Source: Mytilus trossulus (taxonomy: Eukaryota; Mollusca; Bivalvia; Mytilida; Mytilidae). Taken from it: a stretch of DNA of 64,000 bases. Below are positions 1 through 12,500 of this stretch, piece by piece. The stretch lies in contig NC_086375.1 of the NCBI RefSeq assembly GCF_036588685.1, positions 42,377,270 to 42,441,269 of the forward strand, given 5' to 3'. The position numbers were made by a program, and so were the translations under genes. The notes below the pieces were generated by a model that ran no database searches, was not told the origin of the DNA, and worked only from the letters and a program-made list of their open reading frames with translations. Numbering within the stretch: the first letter of the stretch is position 1; each line of letters opens with the position of its first letter.

Positions 1-500
1 TACTCCAACAAAGAAGCATCTTTATTTATTACACATGTTTAAATTTGCAGAAAAGATTTCAATTTAAGAATTGACATTTAACAATGTTTAAAGTTTATAA
101 AGTCTTTATGATAACTGCTTCGTTCTTAAATCATCTCATTTTGTCGATGATTTTTTAACCTCTTAGGCCATAAAATGCAGATTGTATATTAAAAAAAACA
201 TTTTGTATTGTATCCCAATAATTGACTATCTCCCTTTTATTTCTATGGCCAACGCAACTTATTACTACACAATTACATAAGGAGTTTTTGTTAAATGACT
301 GTAACCCTAATGAGTGAAGTGATTCAGGAAATGTTGTTTCCAGAACAAAATATGTTTGTATTACAAGTAATTATATTTTAAAATGGCAGAGTCAAAACTA
401 CATATAACGGTTAAACCTATAAAAAATGTTCATATGGTTATACTTCAGTCAAAACTACTGGAGCTACATGGTGCAATGTGATTTATTCTATGATAATTAC

Positions 501-3500
501 CAGACTTTCATGATGTGTACAGTCATCATTATCATTATTAGAGCAGTACATAGGTCTGTGTCCCATTGTTATAATCCAAGGTCTCTTTGCACGGTTCTCT
601 GGTTTTGCAGCTTCCTGCAACAAGTAATATATACATATATAAACAGATAAGTTTGATATTTGTTAAAGTGCTGCAATTCTATACACTGGTCTTTGTTAGT
701 CTTGTATGATTTTTAATTTTATTTCTTGTGTATAATTCGGAGTAAAGTATGATGTCCATTATCACTGTACTAGTATACATATCTTTTAGGGGCCAGCTGA
801 AGGACACCTACGGGTGCGGGAATTCTCGCTACATTGAAGACTTATTGGTTGCCTTTGGATGTTGTCTGCTCTATAGTCGGGTTGTTGTCGCTTTGAAACA
901 TGTATACAAAAAGAGAGGTTTTGAACCTGTTTTCAAACATTTTGATCAAAAAGGAGATTTGAGATATATACACTCACACCACATCTTCCTATAATCTATA
1001 GACAGAAACACAACAACACAAAAATTTCATTTGTTTGGTCACAAAGGAAGACTTAACCACTTATCTATACAATTAAGTGATTTACCTGTGTGTGTTATCT
1101 TAGATATGTTTCATTAATCACAAGAGTGGAGTGTAAGATTTATAATTCATAAAGACTGTCATGATGTCAAAACAACAAAAACACTGTGTGTTCTTTTATC
1201 TCTTTACTACAATTTTGTGCTGATTTTTGACCATGCACATACAATGCACATACAGATTGAATAAAGATAAATGCAAAAGATGACAATTGTTTACTGTGGA
1301 TTGAGGAAAATTTATATTTTCATGGATGATTTGGTTGTTTTGCCAAAGTATGCATAAAATTCCTATAGAAATTGTACACTTTGTTAAACTTTTAATATAA
1401 CTAGAACACACCCACAAAATCGTGGGCATATACAGCTTGTGGACTGTTGTAGGATGTTTTTTGGTAAAAGATATTATGATAATGAATGGAGAATTTCATA
1501 AAAGGTATCAAAAGCTTTTTCCCTTTTTCCAAAGTCCGATATTTGATTCCTTTCTGTTAAATTCAATTATCTTCGTGTGTCTGGCCTCAGACCACAGTTA
1601 TTCTTCTCCTTTGCTACATTGTTTATTTGGGTAAAAGTCAAATAAAATTCACAATTTGCACCGGTTCAAACATGTTATAAATGTAACTGCTTATATATAG
1701 AACATTATGAGACCATTAATAAAATATGCTTCTAGGACAATCCAGCAGTGTTTTTTTTTTCATTTGAGAGCCTTATTAACATGCCAATGGTAGGATATGG
1801 ATCTTGTATAAATGACTAAGGCTAATTTGAGGGGTAGTCGTAGGGGTCCTGATCCCGAAATCCCAGGCTTAAAACCATGAAATCCCGAGATGCAGAATTT
1901 AAACAAATGCATATCCCAAAATCAGAAAATATATTCCTCGATCCCATAAAATCCATTAATTCCGAGCATGAAACACCCGATCCCAACGCCCCTAAAAAGG
2001 TCCTGCCTACTTCTAATCTCAACCTTACTTTTATTTTTGCCAAATCACTATTTTCCCTTTCACCCTAAATTTGTATGCCCCATTTATGGGCATTATGTTT
2101 TCTAGATGCAGAATTTAAACAAATGCATATTCCGAAATCCAAAAATATATTCCCGGATCCTGTAAGGATCAATCCCTTAATCCCAAGCTTAAAACACCCG
2201 ATCACGACGCCCCTAAAAAGGTCCTGCCTACTTTAATTTTTGCCAAATCACTATTTTCCCTTTCAACAATAAATTCTTAAGCCCCACTTATGAGCATTAT
2301 GTTTCCTAGTCTGTTCATCCATTCATTCGTTCGACCGTCCCGCTTCATGTTAAAGTTTTTAGTCGAGGTAGTTTTAGATGAAGTTGAGCATGTTTTACCA
2401 ATTTAAATATATATGCAGGTGCTATGACCCCTACAGTACGCCCAGAGAGTTTGTAATCGCGAACTTTTATCACCGATTTCCGAGTGTAGCGGTGTGACAC
2501 AGTGAATCACGGATTCTACTCCCAATTTCCTCCAAAGATTCTCTCCCAACACCGCGTGGCTGTTAATTGGTTTATTGTCCATCAGATGAACTGAAAATTA
2601 ATGACGCGTGACAACATAATCGGATTAGCCAGATTTATTACCTTTGTACATTTAATCGATCTTGATTGCACCTGTGTGCTTTAAAATACGTTATTTAAAT
2701 GTCCATTCATTGTCAGATAAAAGTGTGACATTTTTATTTAAAATAAGATAATTATTCTTGTATGTATATACCCATGTCATTGTCATATTAAATAAAACGT
2801 AAAAACGTATAAAAATACAAATAAAACACTTTAATACTTAGTATTTAGTATTTTCATTATAGTCCGATCAGTTCATAATTTTTGTTTTTTCAACAAAGTT
2901 TCAACAAAGATGATTTTACCACAATTAGAACCTTTAATGACCTACTCAGTGAGCAATATCCAGTTCATTAATAGTTCAATATTATATAATTAATATCAAC
3001 TGGCTTAAAACAAAATGATGTTTTTACGGTTATTTGTCCAATCTAAATCAAACCCTAGAGTTAATTTATCGGACCAACAAGTGAACTCTGTTACTTTCAA
3101 TTTATTTTGAAATGTAAAATATTATGTTTCACTACCTCGGTAGATTACCGACTTGAAATATTTGAATTTAAAAAAGAAACTGTAAAGTGACAAATAGTTT
3201 TGTATGCAATGTGGCAGCCCTATATTCATAAATACTGAGATAATTCCCCGCCCAGACACAACACAATAATCACAACCTTATTTAATTATATGAAGAAATA
3301 AAATCATGTGTTTTTTTTATCTGTTATGATCTGTTATTATTTAAAATAAAATTGGATTGGTGCAATCCGTATTTTACTGCTCGTTAAAAGTCCTCGGCGA
3401 AATATAAAAAGAAGTATTTCAACAATTTATACTATAGAATATTAAAATGAAATTATATCGTACAAGAAAGAACTATGTAAAAAAAATGTGGATCGGATTT

Positions 3501-6500
3501 TTACGATCGACACATTTTCACAGAGGATCTCTACCAACGCCCATCAGGAACTGAACGACATGCATCCTGTTTTCATTTACCATTAATGTATAGTGTTGAC
3601 TATGGAAGTATAAATTATGTCCAGGTTTATGTTCTCTGTTGACTGAGAAACGTATAAATAAAAGGCTGATGTTCGTTTATTCAGAAAAGGAATAAAATTT
3701 AGAATCCGGTTAATTGTAAAAGGACCTTCTAGAGCCTCAATCTTAACGCACACAAATGTCAATCATTACAAAGCAAGTTTAAACCTTCAATGAATTTTCC
3801 CACGGTTATCCAGAAAGGTCACCTGAGTTTACTGTTACATGATACTATTTCCCGCCAAATAAAAATCTCGTGGACAAAATTGATGTCACTATTTTTAGCA
3901 TTCAATATTGTGAGCGAAGTCAAGTTCAAGTTCAACCACGCACTGTTGATCACTGAGATGCGTGTCGTCTTCGCAGGGCAATTAATTGTTTTAAAAATAT
4001 TTTAAGATCACTGTTCTAAATACAACACAAAAGTTTACATTCATTGTGCGTAAATGAATATTATGCAACGACGAGTTGATGCAGCTATAGAAGTATTCCT
4101 GTTGTAGCCGAAATGTATTATATATATCCTAAAGTAATGCTAATCGTGAAGAGAAAATGCTGTAGACTTATTAAGCATAATGCATGGTGAATAGTATTTT
4201 CTTTTTTACTTGCATATACAAGTTTTAAGACACGTAATTTTCTTTAAACTCACTGCTCACATTTTATACCTTCAGGGTTAGTTTCCGTTTATTTTCACGC
4301 CAGTATGTCTCTTTTCGTAAGTTATATCAAATACCGATAAATAAAAAACGAGGTCATAATCAAGTATAGATTTTTTTTATAAAACTTTAATACAATTGAA
4401 ACCATTAACAACAACGTTTTGGATTTTAAAACTTTTATTTTGTAATCGTAAAATGGAAATAGCGTAGAATTATTAGTATAACATATAGTGAATAATATTT
4501 TCTTTTTTACTTGTAGTATAAAAAACTTTGAGACGTGTAATTTTTCTTTAAACTGCCCTCATTTATTCAGCGTTAGTCTCCGTTTATTGTTGCACAATTA
4601 TATCTCTTTTAGTAAATTAAATATTTATTTACTGATAAAAAAACGGAAGTCAAAATCAAAAATAGTTGTTTAAAAACTTGATTAAAATGTACAGTGTAAT
4701 TGAAAGAATTAACAACAACGTTTTGCTTTTTATTTTAATCTTTCATTTGTTTCAAGCAATCAGATATAACCTGATAATCAATAGACAGGAAATACAATTG
4801 TTTAATTACATTAGAAATCTCACATACCTGTCGAGTGCCGGCATAGATCAGACGGATTAGGGCAATTAATTACCTGGTGTCACACCGCGTCACACCAGAC
4901 TGGGAGAGATGTCGCTAATACAATAAACAAAAGGTAGCAGATTTACGCGGAAGTCGGAGGGAATACTCCCAAATTTCTCCGACAATTTTGGGAGGGATGT
5001 CGGAGTTTCCTGGTGTTACACCAGGAAAAATATCGGAGTATGGAGTTTGGGATTACAAACTCCTTGGGCGTACTGTAGGCCTTAAATACTAAACACTTCA
5101 AAGAAAACAGTAGACAGAATCAGGGCCCACTTTCATATACTAACATACTAACATAGAAAGTCCCTGACAGAATACAGAGAGTCTCAATATATATCAAAGT
5201 AGTATAATCGTAGTTTACATGTAGATAAACACAAAAAATAATTGTCTTCTCTAAGGAGGTATAATAGTTATGGTTCTTGTGATCTAAACACCATGATATG
5301 AAAGGCAAACAAAAAATTGTCGGAGATTTAATAGTTGTGATTTTTGCGATCTAAACGCCACGATATGGAGAATGCTCTGAATGGCTTATTTTTTTCCATT
5401 TTTGTTATCTATCATACGATTGGTTGTACTTGACCATCTTTCAAACCGGAAGTCTTATCTATGACTAAAAGTCAGTCCGATGACAGAATCACATCCGGAC
5501 TTCTTTTTTGTTGTTTTTCTCCCAAAATAACTCAATCTGAATAATCATAAGAATGGATGTTAAATGCGACTATGCATGTTACCTATAGGACACAGAGGCA
5601 TGATGATTGATTTATTGTGGAAAGAAGAGAAGCGACATACAAAATGAGGTCTTCTCATTTAATAGTATAGATTTGCTTTCTATATTCCCATGAAATCAAC
5701 AAAAATGCATACCCCACGAATAATAATGAATCCACAGTACAAATATAAATGTATAAATGGTTAATGCAAATGATGGCAATTGTTTTTATAACAAATAAAT
5801 TGTACATACCTTGAGATCATTTTCCAGCCATTCATACTGTTTAGGTACTTGCATAAGACCATAATACAGGTAAAAGTAATATTCAGTTGATATGGAGATT
5901 ATATGTGCTGGTCCAATGTTAAAACTGAAATTGAACATATATTTTAAGCAAATCAGAATAGACAAAAAAAGTTCTGTAAACTATAGGCTTCAAGGAGTAT
6001 ATCCCTCCTCAGGTATTTTTGTATATAATTGATGGGAATTTACAAGAATATTTGTGTTGAATGGACAATATGTGCCATTATGTGGTCCAAAATATTGTTT
6101 AGCTGATCACTTCAATAAATCTTATTGAAAGTTTACTGCTGATGATATCATGAAAATTCCAATTTGATCTTTGAAGTCAACAAATTCAAAATATTAAGTT
6201 TAATAGAATGAGATTCATTGATACAGAGTTAAAATGCAAACTTTCCTGGAACTAGTGCTATTCCCCTTTTGTATGAAGACATAACAATCATGCCTCGGGC
6301 TCCAGAGCTGGATTTTCTAGCTGTGTTGAAGACCCTCTGGTGACCTAAGGTTGTTATCTGCTCTTTGGTCGGGTTATTGTCTCTTTGACACATTCCTCAT
6401 TTCAATTCTCAATTTTATTATAGAAAAGTAAACATTTTTTTTTATTTTCTAAGTTATGCCTTATATAGGTTGTCATTTGTTATATCTAGTTGCTCTTTCT

Positions 6501-9500
6501 CATCTAGTCTTATCTGTTTTAATAACACATTTTAATAATCTCTATCAAATTATTCATCACTTTCTAGACTTGTGATGATTTAGAGACCTGAGTGATGATA
6601 AGTAAATATCTATACCTGTAAAACATCTTGTCCATGTCTTCATCACCTGGCATTGTAAATCGGTTTTTATAATTGGAAAAATTGCTAAAAAGATAAAAAT
6701 TAATATATAATTAACTACTAAATGTCTTTACAAAGAACATTTTAATGAAAAACAGTATAGTATATTCTTCAAAATTTCATCATTTTTTTTTATATCATTG
6801 TAGTTTTAACTCAAAATACTTTATGCTATAAACTAAAGTTTTCAATAAACTGAACACTTTCAAATACTTTGCAAGTAATTTCAGGGCTCACACTACTTCA
6901 GAATTTTAGGGAGAAGTGACTTCTCTTTTTGAAACTGATAGGAAGAAGTGGTGAGATTTGAAAGAGAAGTGCTCATTCGTGTGGTGCTCTACAATGTTTG
7001 GATTTTACTATAGTATAAAGGGTCACATGTAAATAATGTTCTTTTTATATTGTTCAATTCATATATGAGTATACAATTAAAGTAACATTTCAAATTAAAA
7101 GTTGTTTAAGTTTTACTAAGGTTCTTGTGAGAAACTACCAACTAAATAATTAACATCTAGCACAAAAAAAAATTTCTTTCCATTTTATCAAATGTAAAGA
7201 AATTATGATTTATCAATTACAATTTAATTCAAAACTACCAAACGAAATTCAGTGTTTTTCATAAAAAAATAATTAAAAGTTATTAAGCTGGGCCATAATA
7301 TATTGATATTAGTATAATAGTCTCAGAGATAAGCAACTTTAATAGTTTGAAACAATCCATAAAAATATGGGGAATTATATACACCAATCATTTAGATGTA
7401 ACCAAAAGTCTCTTTATGCGTGTGGAATACATAATTTTTCCCTTTGGGATCAATATTCTTCTGTCAGCTGATCCATCCGTGTTCGTAGTAATTATTGTAT
7501 AAGTACTGATTTCGGTCATAGCTGGTCTGGTTCAGATCCGCAGTTTAGAAATCGGTCAATGGCAGACGAAATCAAAAAAAATTTACAAAAAGAAACGATG
7601 TTTGACAAGTTATTTGGAAAGGAACATGACGTTTTTAATGCAATAAATGGATTAAACATTTACTGGAGGCAACTTTTATCACGTTTAAATGAAGTAACAA
7701 ACTTATTTTTCCGCCGAAATTTAGGTTGATGTACGTTTTTGAGTAACAAGCACCACCGGAACTTGCGGAAATGCATAAAGTGATGAAAAGTTGTATTTTT
7801 TATCAAATAACCTGCTACACACTGCAAAGACAATGCTTCAACTTTTTTTTTAAGATAATGACTTGTTTATGTCTAAATTTCTTTAATTATCAATAAAAAA
7901 ATTGATGTTTCATCAACTTGATAAAAATTGAAAATGTCTGATGACGGAAGCAACTGAAAGCGAGTATCGTCAAGAACAGGGCAACTTGTTTTCACTTTTG
8001 GGGGTCGAGGAAAGCAAAGTGACGATCAGGAAAGGGACTTCTTCGTCCAAGTCGCCTGGTAGTGTGAGCCCTGAATTTAATCAATTAGGGAACCTAATTT
8101 TGACTTCACTTCAAAACCCCCAAAGTTATACCATCACAAAATAATTATAAAAAATTTTAAAAGATTAACAGTATAGATGCTAGTGAATAGTTAGTAATTA
8201 CTAAGAAAGTAATTTTGATGGTGCATATATAAAACATTATGTTATGTTTGTTTTCTATGGTCAGCCAAACAAAGTCTGTTAATTGTACGTATAATATATA
8301 TCCTAAACTTTCTCTGCTTATTTTTAAAGCACCCCATTTACTTACTATTTATTTTCATGATTGCCAGGACATGTCATGTATGGTACCTGACCAGCAATTG
8401 GTTGCACTAAATTCAAGAATTCATCACCAATATGACCATTTTGCTACAATAAAGAAACTAACATAAGTTCATAATAGTTATCGAAGATATCTGGATTATA
8501 AATTAGTATGCCATCATAACATGTTCATTTATTATAATAAAATATTAAATCAAAAACCAATATTTAAATTAGAAATCTTTAATTACGCAATTGATTGAAA
8601 TATTGGTTTCTTTTGAGAATAAATTCAATATATTGTTGTAATTACAAATCATTCAATACTGAAATATGATATCTCGAGCAATGAGTTATTGTTAAAGAAA
8701 GGTTTGCCCTTTTCAGATCCATGAACTGGGGTTTTTTTTATTTGCTGTTCATGTACTAATTTTGTCACAAAATTTTTGTGTCATGGATTAGAAATCCATA
8801 TATTTTCTTTTTTTATTTGATGTTCATGTACTAATTTTGTGTCATGGATTTTTTAATGTTTATGAATTTTAAATTTTAACACATTAAGATTATATTTTGT
8901 TTTTATAGTGTCTCTTTTTGGGTCATTTTATGTAATGTCATCTTTTATAAATGCATTGTATTGAAAGAATTTCAGATTGTACCTTTAAAATTTTTTCTTC
9001 ATATGAAGAATTCTAAAGTTTTCAGATGTATTCTTTTTTCCATGGATTTGTGTAAATGTTCCAGACCATATGAGTATTTGGACTGTATACGCATACGGTC
9101 CAGTACGAGCTGACCATACATGTTATTTGATCATATTGGTTAAATTAAAACAATCTTTATTTTCAGTTTACAAATTGTTAATGATAATTTATTACAATAA
9201 GATAGATAAAATGAAGAAACGAACAATTGAAATTAGGTATTTGTTTAATTGTATATCTGAATCCTATTTTGGTACTCTCGCCCGAGGTGACAAAATTCAA
9301 GTAACGTAACATTTTTAGCATTTTCATGTATGCAGTTCATACATGTTCTTTTGCATTTGCATTTTTTTGGTAAAGTTGCTAAATATTCTAAAACAATTGA
9401 ACTCCCACTTTTTGTTTACCTCCGATATCTTTAATTTCAGCGTTCATAAAACAATTAATGTATTACTGATCGACATGCTTAATACAAGAGATTAACATAT

Positions 9501-12500
9501 TAAATTAGCGTGAATTAAAAAGTTAAAATATAAAGTTTTTGTTTCAATTACATTTGAACTTTTTTATGTTAATTTGATAGTTAAATTATGTTGATCTGCT
9601 TTATGCATTTGTATCTAATAAACTTGACCAACTTTTTAATATTAGTCAGATCTTATGTGTATTTTGAAAAAGTACACACACGGTCCAGACCGTATACGTA
9701 CGGTCCAAATACTCATACGGTCTGGAACATAGACACTTAGAATGAGACATTAGATATTCAGGAACCTGTTTTGTTTAATCATATATTGGAAACCAGTCTG
9801 ATTACTTACTGCATCAAGGTCATATCCGAAGTCACCTGAAAATAAATAATCAAATCAAATATAAACATTTTCAAAATAGTTGCCTTTTATACATGTAGCT
9901 GACTGCTGTATGGGCTCTGCTTTTTGTTGTAGGGCATACGGTAACCTATAGTTTTTAATTTCTGTTTCATTTTGGTCTCTTGTGGAGAGTTGTCTCATTG
10001 GAATCATACCAAATCTTCGTTTTTCATAAATCAAATATTAACATTTTCAAAATAGCTAATTCTTTAATCAAAACAAGAATGTGTCCATGGTACATGAATG
10101 TCCCACTCACACAATCATTTTCTATGTTCAGTGGAGCTTGAAATTGTGATCAAAACTCCAATTTGGCTTTAAAATTAGAAAGATCATATCATAGGTAAAT
10201 GTGTTCAGTTTCAAGTTGGTTATAATCAAAACTACCTTGACCAAATTTGTTTTTAATCTGAAGTGGGACAGACAAACAGATGGATTGACAAACCGACTTA
10301 AAAACATAATGCACCTATGTATATACATGGTATAGAAAACATTGTTTCATTAAAAAAAATTAAAAATTATCATAAATTCAGGCAAAAACTTATCATAGCC
10401 AATAATCATCATTTATCACTAATGAGATAGCAAAATACACGTATGGCATAATAATAAAAATATATTTTTTGTTGCTGTTGAATACATTGTAGTTTATCTG
10501 TATTATTTAAATCACAAGATGACTAATTTTTGACAGATGTGTTATCATTTAATATCAAAGTACATCTTTAATAAGAGATACAAATGGGTAAACCCTTGAA
10601 AAGTAACATCAACAGGATATCAGTACACTGTTACTTGTCCTTTTTTTCCTATGTATTTATGTACATGATGTATACATGATTACATGTATCAATACAACTT
10701 GTGACTTGCAATCAATTTCCTTTTGATAAATTTGGTTGGTCTCATATCATGAACGATACATTTACATGTATTGCTATAATTATAGGCTAACATCAACACA
10801 GCAATGTCCTATGACTCAATGTACTTATATATGAGATTAAAAATTCTTAGAACTCAGGTGTAAAAACAACTAAATCAGTCCAACATTTAAATAATAATTT
10901 AGCAAAATTTGAAAAAAAGTCCCAGAGGTTTAAGAGAAGTGCTGTACTTTAGATTTGTTATTATTCTTTTGAGAACTGATTTAATGGGTTTTGTAGATGC
11001 AATGTATAGAACAATGTATTGATGGATAAATAGACTTATGCATATGAGAACCATCAATTTCAGTGTTCAACAAACTTTAAATTTTCATTCTCATTAAAAC
11101 TTCAATACTCACCAACATGGAAAATAGCATCATACATTCCCTTTTTGGTTTCATTAATAAGTCTTGGTACAGATTGAGGATTAACAAAGCCCAGATCACC
11201 AAACAGAGCTATCCTTGGACTCCAGTCAGATCCATCCTTCATGGAAACAAAAGTCAACTGTTCACTCATAAGTACACCATTCCCACAACTGTACACTGAA
11301 ATATTACATTTTTTACAAGTGAAATGCAATTTTTTTTTAAGTCCATCATTTCACTTTGAGTGTTCATTAGAAATTTGAAAAAAAACACACACACAAATAC
11401 AATAAAATTGAGAATGGAAATGGGGAATGTGTCAAAGAGACAACAACTCGACCATAGATACATGTATAAATATTCTTAAGCAAATTTACAGATCTAACAT
11501 TGTTGGGTTGATGTTTAGACGAGTTGTAAATATTATTTGAATATATACATGTAGCAATATTCCTTGAATCATTGTGTATTTAAAAAAGAAACACAAATAC
11601 ATATGCATGTGTACATATTATAATGTATAACATGGACATTGCAAGACTTCTTGATACTTAAATAAAACCATGTACAAATGATCAAAATACAGGTCTTGCA
11701 AAATATCATATAGCCATTGCAAAATTCCTTCAGAAAAGTAGCAATGAACAGGAGGCCTGATTGTAACACTTGACTTGATAAGATGCCATCTAAGGTTAGT
11801 AGACACAGTGACACTTTCTTAAATTTTTGTTCCACTGGAAAATCTAATTTACACATGTAGCAAAAAATATACGAGCAAATTAAATCATATATCATTTACA
11901 ATTTAAAAGATACATTGTACACTAAATGATTTGTAGCTCATCATGAAAAATAACACAAATACCAACCCAAAAGAAAATTCAAAATGGAAATCAAATGGCA
12001 AAATCCAAAGATCTGACACATCAAACTATAGGCAAACTAGTGTCATATTATTGACTTGGTAAATGGACATACACACCCTAATGTTGCAAATGATGGCCTG
12101 GATTAAACATGGTTTTTCAGCTTGTGAGATGTTTATCACATTCACATAAAATTGCATCATAAAGAACAACAATGATTGTTTATATATATAATTAGAGCAA
12201 ACAGATATAATAGATAAATTGGAAAAAAATGGAAAACAGCAGTCAACATTGTGTGAGTTAATTCAAATCTCTATAAAAACTATGCCTAAAGACGAACTTA
12301 AAAGTTACAATTACCATATCGAGTTCCAGGTTTCAGATTTATTAGTGTAACCCTGTGGATAAACTGTGTGTGCTGTTGTGGTCCACCATCAACAAATTTT
12401 CTGGTGTAACCTTTGGCAATCATATTTGTTGTTTGCATTCCATACAAACAGGTAGCATTCTGGGTAACGTTCATGGTGCTCCATGTTACTAACATTTTTG

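Noticed and set aside
749-994. 81-codon frame as a small gene
   Set aside because: It lies entirely in repeat family B, whose inverted copy is at 21955-22300.
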